Shown here: in pieces, positions 27,042 to 34,960 of the stretch | Numbering within the stretch: the first letter of the stretch is position 1 | Layout: each line of letters begins with the position of its first letter | Assembly (NCBI GenBank): GCA_023436305.1 | Contig: JAEZJQ010000061.1 | Span: forward strand, 1 to 52,535 | From: Bacillota bacterium | GTDB lineage: Bacteria > Bacillota > UBA4882 > UBA8346 | Length of the DNA: 52,535 nt | Reading direction: 5' to 3' | The notes under the pieces: generated by a model | Database searches by the model: none | Told to the model about the DNA's origin: nothing | The model's input: the letters and a program-made list of their open reading frames with translations, nothing else | Made by a program: the position numbers and the translations under genes

Positions 27042-27248
27042 ATGATATTGGCAAATGGCCGCTTACCCATGAAATGCCGGAATTATGAATCAATTTTATC
27101 CGCGACCTGCCTTATCCCAGAAACCTCCGAAGATCTTTCCGAAGACGCCGGTTGCGATACCTGCGTTCACTTTATGAGCGGTGTTTGCGATATCCTTCCG
27201 GCTGATATTACCATGGATTCTATGGATTTAACCACCAGCGCGGAATAA
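27042..27248 (+). CDS. 68-residue four-cysteine protein (paralogue B)
   Basis: Begins 15 bases after paralogue A. CRNYESILS (from residue 12) and CDTCVHFMSGVCDIL (about 38-52) align with paralogue A, including all four shared cysteines; one extra cysteine (SATCLIP) is unique. The C-terminal tail is longer and acidic. The ribosome-binding site is weak, so translation may depend on the upstream gene; ATG 27069 is an alternative start that would align better with A. Function unknown; a metal-binding partner or chaperone for the upstream radical SAM protein is one speculative option. Confidence 0.6.
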   Translation: MILANGRLPMKCRNYESILSATCLIPETSEDLSEDAGCDTCVHFMSGVCDILPADITMDSMDLTTSAE

Positions 27249-27260
27249 ATAAATTAATAT

Positions 27261-27285
27261 AATTACTCATAACTTTTGAGTAATT
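27261..27285. terminator. bidirectional hairpin between convergent genes
   Basis: Perfect nine-base-pair stem AATTACTCA/TGAGTAATT with a seven-base loop, between the four-cysteine gene and comFB. T residues are richer on the minus strand side. Confidence 0.5.
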
Positions 27286-27331
27286 CCTTCGGTAAATGAT
27301 ATTACAACCAGGTGAACTCTATAATTATCAT

Positions 27332-27595
27332 TCAATGCTTGGGGTTTTTGGAAACAATATTCGCTGCTTCCATTAAAACTACCAGTACATCGGTTCTTAC
27401 CTGGCGATCATCTCTGGAAATATTGGCTAGAACCTCTCCTTCCTTGCTGGCGGCATATTTGCCGCGCAAACGGGTCAATGCCAGTGTCATTGTATCGATT
27501 TTGCAGCGTTCACAACCGCAAAATTTCGGGTTGTGAGAAATAAAATCTTGATATACATCGACAACTACATCTTCCATATAGTTTTTAAAATTCAT
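27332..27595 (-). CDS. comFB: late competence protein ComFB family
   Basis: 87 residues. MNFKNYMEDVVVDVYQDF at the N-terminus, then FCGCERCKIDTMTLALTRLRGKYAASKEGEV, matches the ComFB family pattern (two CxxC-like cysteines, then DxxALALNxLPPKY). In B. subtilis comFB lies between comFA and comFC and is not essential for uptake; related proteins bind cyclic-di-nucleotides in cyanobacteria. Here no comFA or comFC adjoins. Start: AAGGTGG lies five bases before ATG 27595; an ATG at 27610 overlaps that site. Confidence 0.85.
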   Translation of the reverse strand: MNFKNYMEDVVVDVYQDFISHNPKFCGCERCKIDTMTLALTRLRGKYAASKEGEVLANISRDDRQVRTDVLVVLMEAANIVSKNPKH

Positions 27596-27660
27596 CTTAT
27601 CCACCTTCATCCCAATACAAAGTAAATAGCAATCCGTTTGTTTCTTCCAAGCGCCTCCGC

Positions 27661-29406
27661 TTAAAATTGGGGTTCTTTAATTTGGCTGTTCGCCACGGGT
27701 AATACGATTTTTTGACCGGCTTTAACCTTTTCGATATCCATAATATTATTCAGGTCTTTCAGCAACTCCACCGTGGTCCCATAACGTTTGGCAATACGCC
27801 ACAAGGTTTCCTTGGGTTTAATCAGATAAACACGATCCTTCGGAACCGGAATCAACACCCATGAATCTGCTTTGATAATCACATTTTGATTATCCCATTG
27901 ATTGGCGGTGATAATTGCCTGGGACTCTATGCTAAATTTGGCGCTGATAGCGGTTAAGGTATCATTTTTTTTCACCAAATACTCCACTATGACTACCGGG
28001 TCATTGACATCATTTTGTTGGACCGGTTTTGATGAAGTATTGACGGGATCCCAAACAACCTCCGTTTTATCCGCATCATTGGCTGGGTTGCCATTCACAC
28101 CTGCGACTTCGTTCTTGGAATCACCGAAATTGCCGTCTGAGGTTTGATCGGGATTTACGTTGGGAGCCACACTCGTCTGTTGGCCACTATTTTGCAGAAT
28201 ATCTTGGCTAGAATTATTGCCTAGAAAATTCGGGGTAATCATCGCAATGACCTGGGTATTGTTTTTTTGAAATGCCGCCTGGGAATTCTCAGTAGCGAAC
28301 AATTCGTTCAAAACCGGACAGTTACGCTGCACGTTGGCGCCGGGGAATGTTTTCAGAAGTTCAAACTCGTCACGGCCAATCATTCCGGTTAAAATGAACG
28401 TTTGTCCGGCTTCCATGCTAATCGTCGAGGTTACGTCCCGCGAAGCAAAGTCCGGCAAAAAAACGGCTTTATTATTCGGCGCAGCTGTTGGCGATAACTT
28501 AGCCGCCCAAGTTGTTTCCTTGACCTGAAGTGTAATTTTATTCCCTTCACCAACCCAGGATGTTATTCTCATCATCGTTCCCAGATCAATAAATTCCTTG
28601 GCTGGTAAACCCGGGCCGGTTTGGCTGTTATTTTTTTCAATAATCTTTTGGAATCGATCGCCGAGAAACAGTTTTCCCTCCTGATTGTCAAATAACGCAA
28701 GATTCCGGCGGCCCAGGGACCGAATAATGTCTAGATCGCTTAATTCTTTTTCCTGGAAAGCGGATATCGGATATATTCCGATATGGGAGCGAACTACTTT
28801 ACGATCCATTCCCAACTTTCTCCAAAAATCATCGGTAACTTCGGCGATTTTCACTTCAACATTGACTTCAGCTTGAGAACGGTCAATTTTGGCGATGAGT
28901 TCATTGATATTTTGCAATTCCAAGGAATTTCCGAAAACAATCAATTTACGCCCACTCGAATCCGGTTTGATCCGTTCTTTGGGTATTATGATCTCCAATG
29001 AACTGGCGGCTGCCGTGGCGTCAATATATTTCAGCGGAATTTCAACCAGTGTTTTCTCGGTAAGGCCGCCGGTAAGACTTTTGATATCGCCGACACATAC
29101 CCCTTTGGAATCCGGCGACCATTGGCACTGATGCCCATAATTTTTAGCAATTACCACGACGGCTTCCCGGGCTGTAATACCGGATTTAAAAGCAATGGAA
29201 ACATTCCCTTTCACGGTTTGGCCGAGGATTACGTTAAATTGGCCCGTAGCTGCCAAACTGCGAAACACTTGCCGGAGATCAACATTGATAAATTCCAGAT
29301 TTCGAACGGGTAAATTTTCATTGCCAGCGGCGGTGACGGCTCCCAATAGACCGCCAAGTAAAACAATCAACCCAAGGGCTAAGATCCTTTTCCTGATAAC
29401 CATCAT
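27661..29406 (-). CDS. secretin-like outer-membrane protein with two C-terminal LysM domains
   Basis: About 581 residues. A signal peptide (VIRKRILALGLIVLLGGLLG) is followed by an STN-like domain (NLPVRNLEFINVDLRQVFRSL), a secretin N-domain (IPLKYIDATAAASSLEIIIP), and a secretin core with VEVKIAEVTDDFWRKLGM and TPNFL at its end, as in PilQ/GspD. After a linker rich in Asn, Asp and Gln come two LysM repeats (YLVKKNDTLTAISAKF and YLIKPKETLWRIAKRYG), which bind peptidoglycan. Secretins make outer-membrane pores, which would suit a diderm cell. The chosen ATG at 29406 is best for the signal; an ATG at 29463 is in frame. No other secretion genes are nearby. Confidence 0.8.
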   Translation of the reverse strand: MMVIRKRILALGLIVLLGGLLGAVTAAGNENLPVRNLEFINVDLRQVFRSLAATGQFNVILGQTVKGNVSIAFKSGITAREAVVVIAKNYGHQCQWSPDSKGVCVGDIKSLTGGLTEKTLVEIPLKYIDATAAASSLEIIIPKERIKPDSSGRKLIVFGNSLELQNINELIAKIDRSQAEVNVEVKIAEVTDDFWRKLGMDRKVVRSHIGIYPISAFQEKELSDLDIIRSLGRRNLALFDNQEGKLFLGDRFQKIIEKNNSQTGPGLPAKEFIDLGTMMRITSWVGEGNKITLQVKETTWAAKLSPTAAPNNKAVFLPDFASRDVTSTISMEAGQTFILTGMIGRDEFELLKTFPGANVQRNCPVLNELFATENSQAAFQKNNTQVIAMITPNFLGNNSSQDILQNSGQQTSVAPNVNPDQTSDGNFGDSKNEVAGVNGNPANDADKTEVVWDPVNTSSKPVQQNDVNDPVVIVEYLVKKNDTLTAISAKFSIESQAIITANQWDNQNVIIKADSWVLIPVPKDRVYLIKPKETLWRIAKRYGTTVELLKDLNNIMDIEKVKAGQKIVLPVANSQIKEPQF

Positions 29407-29499
29407 TCCATTCTCTTCGGATTTGTGAACCTGTATTTTATTACCCTCACCCTCCATGAGCATTTACATCGTATCCACAATCGTCGTGCGTTGATGCGC

Positions 29500-30444
29500 T
29501 CAGAATGTGCAAGTTTTAAGGGCTTGACGCATAATTTCCAATGGTGGTTCCTCTTCAAACCAAAGCTTAAAACTTTCGGCTCCCTGAAACAGTAACATGG
29601 ACAATCCGGTTAACACACCGCAGCCGGTCTCCGAAGCCTCGCGAATTAACCGGGTACCGCCTTTTTTATATACCACGTCATATACAAAATGCTTTTTTCT
29701 TAAGAATACTTTCGGCAACACGGATTCGTCATTATACAACCCTACCGAGGTCGTATTGATGATCAAATCCGGGGAGTCCCAATCCAAAGCCGCCAAACTT
29801 TCATTCTCTAAAACCGTGACTTCAAAACCGGTATTTGCCCATACTTTTTCCTTTAAGGAGACCGCATGGGCCGGACTGCGATTCATTAACCACAATTCAC
29901 CGATCCCGGCGTCAATCAGGCTATAAATTACGGCGGTGGCGGTTCCACCCGCTCCTGCCAATAATACTTTTTTCCCGTTCAATTCGAATCCGCCATCCGC
30001 TTTTAGCGAATTGACCAACCCAATACCATCTGTGCTTGCGCCATATAATTTGCCGTTTTGGTGAATTATGGTATTGATTGACCCACTGCGCCGGGCGTCT
30101 CCGAAAACTTCGTCCACCTCGGAGTAGACCGCCTGTTTATGAGGGATGGTCACATTGATTCCTTTAAAGTTTAACGCCCGTAATCCCCGAACCGCCGCCG
30201 TCAAATCCTCCGGGGTAACATGGCAGGGGATGTATAAACAATTCCAGCCCAGCGTTGTAAAAACGGCATTATACATAACCGGCGATAAACTTTGGCCAAC
30301 CGGGTCGCCAATAACTCCCAACAAGGTTGTACCATTATTAATTCCAACTGTGGAAAATTTAGCTGGTTCCATGTTAATTAATTCGTCTTTCGCGCAATGA
30401 TCTCCTGCTATATTTTGGGCGACTTCTTTTATTTCTCCTGTCAT
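29500..30444 (-). CDS. aroE: shikimate dehydrogenase
   Basis: About 314 residues. It reduces 3-dehydroshikimate with NADPH in aromatic amino-acid synthesis. Motifs: GDPVGQSLSPVMYN, GINVTIPHK with the catalytic lysine, GSINTI, DGIG, NADP loop AGAGGTATAV, MNRS and NTTSVG. About 38 residues precede the usual beginning (TTLLGVIGDPV), longer than most AroE proteins; translation from an internal ATG (MEPAKF) is an alternative. GGAG lies seven bases before ATG 30444. It is followed by the secretin gene and preceded by a 746-base gene-free spacer. Confidence 0.95.
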   Translation of the reverse strand: MTGEIKEVAQNIAGDHCAKDELINMEPAKFSTVGINNGTTLLGVIGDPVGQSLSPVMYNAVFTTLGWNCLYIPCHVTPEDLTAAVRGLRALNFKGINVTIPHKQAVYSEVDEVFGDARRSGSINTIIHQNGKLYGASTDGIGLVNSLKADGGFELNGKKVLLAGAGGTATAVIYSLIDAGIGELWLMNRSPAHAVSLKEKVWANTGFEVTVLENESLAALDWDSPDLIINTTSVGLYNDESVLPKVFLRKKHFVYDVVYKKGGTRLIREASETGCGVLTGLSMLLFQGAESFKLWFEEEPPLEIMRQALKTCTF

Positions 30445-31032
30445 TGACAATCTCCATTCCGATATTTATGAACTTCCCTCGATTGATTGGATAAAAAGTT
30501 TACCCGATTGGATATTATGATTGCCGTTTGTCACTTGAGTGGCGTTTCCCTCTCTTCCGGAAGTCCGGAAGAGAGAGAAATTATGATTTACTCTAGCTTA
30601 TGAAATATTGCTTTCCTTTATCACTAATTTGACTGAAGATGATAATATTCTGGTTTTAATAGGATTTGACAGTTCATTTCACAGAATAGTTAAACGATAC
30701 TGTTCCATAGTAAACTTTTTTATTGATACCATCATTGATCGTTATCGCGCTTGTTATAGTTGTATCAAGCTATCTTAATTCCCAAAATGGGATGTTGAAC
30801 TTTGATATAGTTTACCATTTTTTGAAACGGATCGTTACCGATTTTTGAAGGAATTTAACGGCTTAAAGTAAACAACCGGTAAATAAAATGTTAAAAAATC
30901 GAAAACCCGGGCTACATTGATTCAATCATGGGAAAAATACGGGGAAATCGATGGAGTTTGTCTTAGCAACCGGAGATGAATTAACCGGGGTGAATGAATC
31001 CGGGCGGTTAGCACATTGGACGACAATCCGGT
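30445..31032. other. gene-free spacer between hemL terminator and aroE
   Basis: No coding frame with a start and family similarity is visible on either strand. It contains a near-perfect palindrome, CTCTCTTCCGGA-AG-TCCGGAAGAGAG (30550-30575), extendable by a few pairs on each side, without a T tract. Loose recurrences of GATCGTTA, CGATACTG and AGTTTACC around 30690-30850 suggest either decayed sequence or protein-binding sites. I see no known RNA family. Confidence 0.5.
30550..30575. repeat. 12-base-pair palindrome upstream of aroE
   Basis: CTCTCTTCCGGA and its exact complement with a two-base loop (AG). It lies about 105 bases before the aroE start. It could be a cruciform, an operator, or an RNA hairpin. 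Confidence 0.6.
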
Positions 31033-31066
31033 AAAAATTAAAGCCTGCGAAATATCCGCAGACTTT
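31033..31066 (-). terminator. intrinsic terminator of the hemD-hemL transcript
   Basis: Ten-base-pair stem AAAGTCTGCG/CGCAGGCTTT (one G-U) with a seven-base loop, followed by AATTTTTA on the minus strand. Between it and the hemL stop lie a long stem (CGGGAAGCAA at 31112-31121 with TTGCTTCCCG at 31168-31177) and a small one (AGCCGG/CCGGCT at 31090-31104), so the hemL 3' leader is highly structured. Confidence 0.75.
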
Positions 31067-31190
31067 GAATTTTCAACTCAATACCAACCAGCCGGAAGCC
31101 GGCTAAAGAACCGGGAAGCAAACCGGAGGCGGCGATTAAGTGAAAGCTTTCGGCTGAAGCCCGGGGGTTGCTTCCCGTAGTTCCGGACAA

Positions 31191-32516
31191 TCAGCCCAAA
31201 GAAACCCTTTGTTGCCTGTTTGAGTCCATGTTCAAAGAGGCTAAAGCCAGTTCAATCGCTGTAATGGTCCGCCCAATATCCTCATCGCTATGAGCGGTTG
31301 AAACAAACATCGCTTCAAATTGGGAAGGGGCGATATAGATGCCATTGGCCAACATGGATTTAAAATAAGCCGCGAAACGAATGATGTCCGAACTTACAGC
31401 GGTTTGATAATCGTTAACTTTCTCGGGTGTGAAAAAAGCGGATAACAGTGAACCCATCCGGTTCACAGCGAGTGCGACGCCATGTTTTTGCGCTGAACTC
31501 AACAAAGCCTCTTCAAGTATGGCGGCTTTTCGGTCAAGCTCCTTATAGAAGAAAGGGTTATTTCTCAACGTTTTCAAGACAGCAATACCAGCGGCCACGG
31601 CCACTGGATTTCCTGAAAATGTTCCCGCCTGATAAACCGGACCGGATGGCGATACGTAATTCATGATCTCCGTCCGTCCACCATATGCCCCGGACGGCAT
31701 TCCACCACCAATAATTTTTCCAAAGGTGGTAATATCGGGCATAATACCATAATATCCTTGGGCGCCATGATAGGAAACCCGGAACCCGGTAACGATCTCA
31801 TCAAAAATCAGCAATACACCGTATTTTAACGTCAATTTTCGTAATCGTTTTAAAAAATCAGGTTGTGGCAAAACCACACCCATATTCGCAGCCACCGGTT
31901 CAATAATCACCGCGGCCAGCTCATTGCCGCAGGTTTTAAAGATAGTGTCCACCTCGTCGCAATTATTATATGAGGCAATTAATGTATTTCGTGCGTAGTC
32001 GTTGGGAACTCCAGCGCTATCGGGTATACCGGCGGTTAGAACCCCCGAACCGGCCTTTACCAATAAACCATCGGCATGTCCATGATAACACCCCTCAAAT
32101 TTAAGAATTTTATCCCTGCCGGTAAAACCTCTGGCCAGCCGGACGGCGCTCATCACCGCTTCGGTGCCTGAATTAACCATTCGCATCATTTCGATTCCGG
32201 GAACGGCTTCGCGGATCAGTTCGGCAAGTTCGATTTCCGGCTCGGTAGGCGCTCCGAAACCAATACCATTCCCGGCAGCTTTTATAATTGCTTCGATTAC
32301 TTCATCCGGCGCGTGCCCCAAAATCATTGAACCCCAGGAACCCACATAATCAATATACTCGTTTCCATCAACATCGCAAATCTTGGAACCTTTGGCGCTT
32401 TTAATAAACGGGGGAATTAATCCCACCGCCCGGTACGCCCTCACCGGACTATTCACCCCACCGGGCATAATTTGTTTTGCTTTGGAAAACAGGGTAATGG
32501 ATTGATTCATATTCAT
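31191..32516 (-). CDS. hemL: glutamate-1-semialdehyde 2,1-aminomutase
   Basis: 441 residues, usual size. PLP-dependent isomerisation of glutamate-1-semialdehyde to 5-aminolevulinate, first committed step of tetrapyrrole synthesis by the C5 route. Motifs: PGGVNSPVRAY at the start, GSWGSMILGH, NSGTEAVMSA, DEIVTGFR, and TTFGKIIGGGMP with the PLP lysine, then GTFSGNP. GGAGGGAG precedes ATG 32516. It lies 97 bases after hemD and likely shares its transcript. hemA, hemB and hemC are not in the window. Confidence 0.97.
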   Translation of the reverse strand: MNMNQSITLFSKAKQIMPGGVNSPVRAYRAVGLIPPFIKSAKGSKICDVDGNEYIDYVGSWGSMILGHAPDEVIEAIIKAAGNGIGFGAPTEPEIELAELIREAVPGIEMMRMVNSGTEAVMSAVRLARGFTGRDKILKFEGCYHGHADGLLVKAGSGVLTAGIPDSAGVPNDYARNTLIASYNNCDEVDTIFKTCGNELAAVIIEPVAANMGVVLPQPDFLKRLRKLTLKYGVLLIFDEIVTGFRVSYHGAQGYYGIMPDITTFGKIIGGGMPSGAYGGRTEIMNYVSPSGPVYQAGTFSGNPVAVAAGIAVLKTLRNNPFFYKELDRKAAILEEALLSSAQKHGVALAVNRMGSLLSAFFTPEKVNDYQTAVSSDIIRFAAYFKSMLANGIYIAPSQFEAMFVSTAHSDEDIGRTITAIELALASLNMDSNRQQRVSLG

Positions 32517-32613
32517 TTTATTGATACTCCCTCCTGTAACAATTGTGTATTTTTTTGGGGAAATCCGTTATCATGTCTTGATTTTGGACTTATATCTTAA
32601 ATGCCTGCAACAT

Positions 32614-33441
32614 TTAATAATGTGAATTATTAAAATCTGTAAATCCTGCCAATTCTTTAATCCGGTAAATTCTGTGGACCAGTTTCTCAACTAAACCATC
32701 AATGGTATAGACGCTAGCCACGTCCGCAACATGAAGGCTGGCCTGGTATGCCTCCTGTTCAGTGATGGGGCCGATGCAAATAATTGGAAAACGATTGGCC
32801 AACGGGATCTGTTCCGGGCCGATGATTGAAATGAAGTCACGCACGGTGGAAGCGCTGGTAAAAGTGATATAGTCAACACCGCCTTTCTGAAGCAGTTTGA
32901 TGATCCCGGCCCGTTCACGGGAATCAATCACGGTATGATAAACCACCAGATCTTCAATCCGGACATTTTGGGCCTTAAGTCCGTCCGAAATTTTGGCGCC
33001 GGTAATGTCCACTCTGACCAACAGTACTTTTTCACGGAGATTAATCCGGGATATAAGGCCCTCCAACAGAGCTTGCGCAGTAAACGGTTCCGAGACAAAA
33101 TCCACCCGAAATCCTAAATCTTTTAAGGCGTCCCCGGTTGCTTTCCCTGCGGCTCCCAGCTTAATATTGTATAATTGCCGGATATCGATGTTTTTGGCTT
33201 TCAGCCGGTTAAAAAATGCTTGTACTCCGTTGGTGCTGGTAAATACCACCCACTGAAACCCGGCAATATTATGGATGACATTGTCGAAATGGGTGAAATC
33301 GGCGGGTGGAACATTCTTGATCACCGGAAATTCAATGACCTCCCCGCCCAATGCTTCAATTTTTTCAATCAATTGACCAGCCTGTTCCGGCGCTCCGGTT
33401 ACTAAAACTCGTATTCCGGCAAGAGGTAGCTTTCCAGCCAT
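32614..33441 (-). CDS. hemD: uroporphyrinogen-III synthase
   Basis: 275 residues with the two-lobed HemD fold: GIRVLVTGAPEQAGQLIEKI at the N-terminus, VVFTSTNGVQAFFNRL near 65, AAGKATGDALKDLG near 97, VDYITFTSASTVRDF near 190 and ICIGPITEQEA near 220. It closes and inverts the linear tetrapyrrole to uroporphyrinogen III, the branch point to haem, sirohaem and cobalamin. AAGGAGGTG precedes ATG 33441. Pairing with hemL alone, without hemACB, is a reduced version of the hemACDBL cluster. Confidence 0.92.
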   Translation of the reverse strand: MAGKLPLAGIRVLVTGAPEQAGQLIEKIEALGGEVIEFPVIKNVPPADFTHFDNVIHNIAGFQWVVFTSTNGVQAFFNRLKAKNIDIRQLYNIKLGAAGKATGDALKDLGFRVDFVSEPFTAQALLEGLISRINLREKVLLVRVDITGAKISDGLKAQNVRIEDLVVYHTVIDSRERAGIIKLLQKGGVDYITFTSASTVRDFISIIGPEQIPLANRFPIICIGPITEQEAYQASLHVADVASVYTIDGLVEKLVHRIYRIKELAGFTDFNNSHY

Positions 33442-33503
33442 TTCAACACCTCCTTTTCATCCAACATGCCGCCTTTCGAATCAAGTTACCGGGATTTAAC
33501 ACA

Positions 33504-33575
33504 AAAATATCACCACGCCCGTCTGGGGCGGATTCCGCGCGCGCACCCAAAGTGCGCGAAGGCTTGTGATATTTT
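33504..33575. other. potential three-way-junction RNA upstream of hemD
   Basis: A closing stem AAAATATCAC (33504-33513) / GTGATATTTT (33566-33575) encloses two hairpins, CGCCC-GTCTG-GGGCG (33516-33530) and CGCGCAC-CCAAA-GTGCGCG (33540-33558). All 22 pairs are Watson-Crick. The minus-strand version would sit 63-134 bases before hemD and is followed by T residues. It matches no riboswitch I recognise; it could be an RNA regulator, a terminator-like element or a REP-type repeat. The rest of the 33442-33850 spacer shows no gene. Confidence 0.5.
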
Positions 33576-33780
33576 CATTGATGCCTCTGAAAGGCCGTTT
33601 GAAGGACTTTCATCGGGGTTATCACGAAAAAGGGTTCGTTTTCACAATTGGTAGCGCATATTAATCCTATTATGTTAATTAATTAATTATAAATCATCCT
33701 TTAAAAAAACCATGTCGATTATTAGCAGAAAATATGTGCGGATTTCTATAATTTTCCGGGTAAAACTTGTAATATACCGA

Positions 33781-33824
33781 AAACAAAAATCCGGAAGTCT
33801 ATGTTTTAAGCATAGCTTCCGGAT
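33781..33824 (-). terminator. intrinsic terminator after yqeH
   Basis: Stem ATCCGGAAG-CTATG pairs with CATAG-A-CTTCCGGAT (one bulge), followed on the minus strand by TTTTTGTTT. It lies about 30 bases past the yqeH stop. Confidence 0.85.
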
Positions 33825-33850
33825 AATATTTTTATTGATTCGCCATTCGG

Positions 33851-34960
33851 TTAACGCTTTCCCACCAATGCCGGTCTAACCTCAAAACGGATCCCTCTCG
33901 GCAAGGTCAACTTCAAAGCCGTTTTCTTACCCCGGAGTGATAACCACCCCAATCCCGCCACGGCTATATCATGATCCGGTTTTACAATCACGTTCTCTTC
34001 ACGCCACTCCAACTTCGGCCGGCAGTTTTTGCAAATCTTGTTCAACCAATCCGGGTTTTCGGCAAGGAATTCCTTGATTTTAGCGTTATCGGTCCGGTGG
34101 TATTTCACTTGCGGTGAAGCAAAGGCAATAATGACCGCCTCCTCATTCCCGTGATTTTCAACGGCACACACGCCACCCATAATGAATCCTTTTCCCGGCT
34201 TCAATCCCCATAATTTTTGGCCGATTTTCGAAACCGGCATCAGCTCACTGGCACACTCGGGACATAGCACATCACCGATCCGGTCGCCGGAGACCATACC
34301 CGGCGTATCAATGATGGTATTCCTCCCTTTGAAAATACTCCAATTGCTTAAACCAATGGTGGTTCCGGGGAACTTGGAGACCGTGGGCGCTTGCGTCGCA
34401 TCTTCCGCCAAAATTCGTTTAATTAAGGAGGATTTCCCAACATTGGTAACTCCCAGCAAAGCAATTTTGTTATTGGGTGAAACCGATTTAAACAAACTCT
34501 TGGACAGAACATCGATCCCCCGGCCCTCGACACTGCTTACCAGGACCACATCAACCGGTTTCGGCCACTGCAGTTTTCCAAGATACTCTTGCAAATAAGC
34601 CGCGATCTCGGTGTATTTAGCCCGGGTTGGAATTAAATCAATTTTACTCACCACCAGTATGTAGGGCTTTTCCCCTAAGAAACCGGACCATACGGGCATC
34701 GTCCCGGTAAGATCTGTAAAATCCACCGTAACCACCAATATTTCGCTTAGAAAAATTGCTTTTCGAACATTGTTTAGGATTTCCCCGCTATCCGGCTGAA
34801 TGGAACCGGATTCTCCATAATGAATGATTCGGTAACAACGCTTACAGACAAAAGAACTTGAACTCTTTTGTTCAAGCAACTCAAAAGGGATAAATCCCGG
34901 TTTATTGGGGTTGGTAGTTTGAAGTTGTGTTCCACAACCACGGCAATACTTTTGGGTCAT
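33851..34960 (-). CDS. yqeH: circularly permuted ribosome-assembly GTPase YqeH
   Basis: 369 residues. An N-terminal zinc finger (CRGCG at 6-10 and CKRCYRIIHYG near 39) precedes a permuted GTPase domain. The SKID (G4) motif near 107 comes before G1 GVTNVGKSS near 170 and G3 DTPG near 217; this order is diagnostic. The C-terminal segment has CPECASEL and CKNCRPKL cysteine pairs. YqeH acts in 30S assembly. Its start overlaps the yqeG stop by four bases, as in Bacillus, and GAAGGGAG precedes the start. Confidence 0.95.
   Translation of the reverse strand: MTQKYCRGCGTQLQTTNPNKPGFIPFELLEQKSSSSFVCKRCYRIIHYGESGSIQPDSGEILNNVRKAIFLSEILVVTVDFTDLTGTMPVWSGFLGEKPYILVVSKIDLIPTRAKYTEIAAYLQEYLGKLQWPKPVDVVLVSSVEGRGIDVLSKSLFKSVSPNNKIALLGVTNVGKSSLIKRILAEDATQAPTVSKFPGTTIGLSNWSIFKGRNTIIDTPGMVSGDRIGDVLCPECASELMPVSKIGQKLWGLKPGKGFIMGGVCAVENHGNEEAVIIAFASPQVKYHRTDNAKIKEFLAENPDWLNKICKNCRPKLEWREENVIVKPDHDIAVAGLGWLSLRGKKTALKLTLPRGIRFEVRPALVGKR

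Noticed and set aside
31067..31190. Riboswitch or known structured RNA between hemL and aroE
   Set aside because: Stems are present but no cobalamin, T-box, glycine or 6S consensus was found; it lies 3' of hemL.
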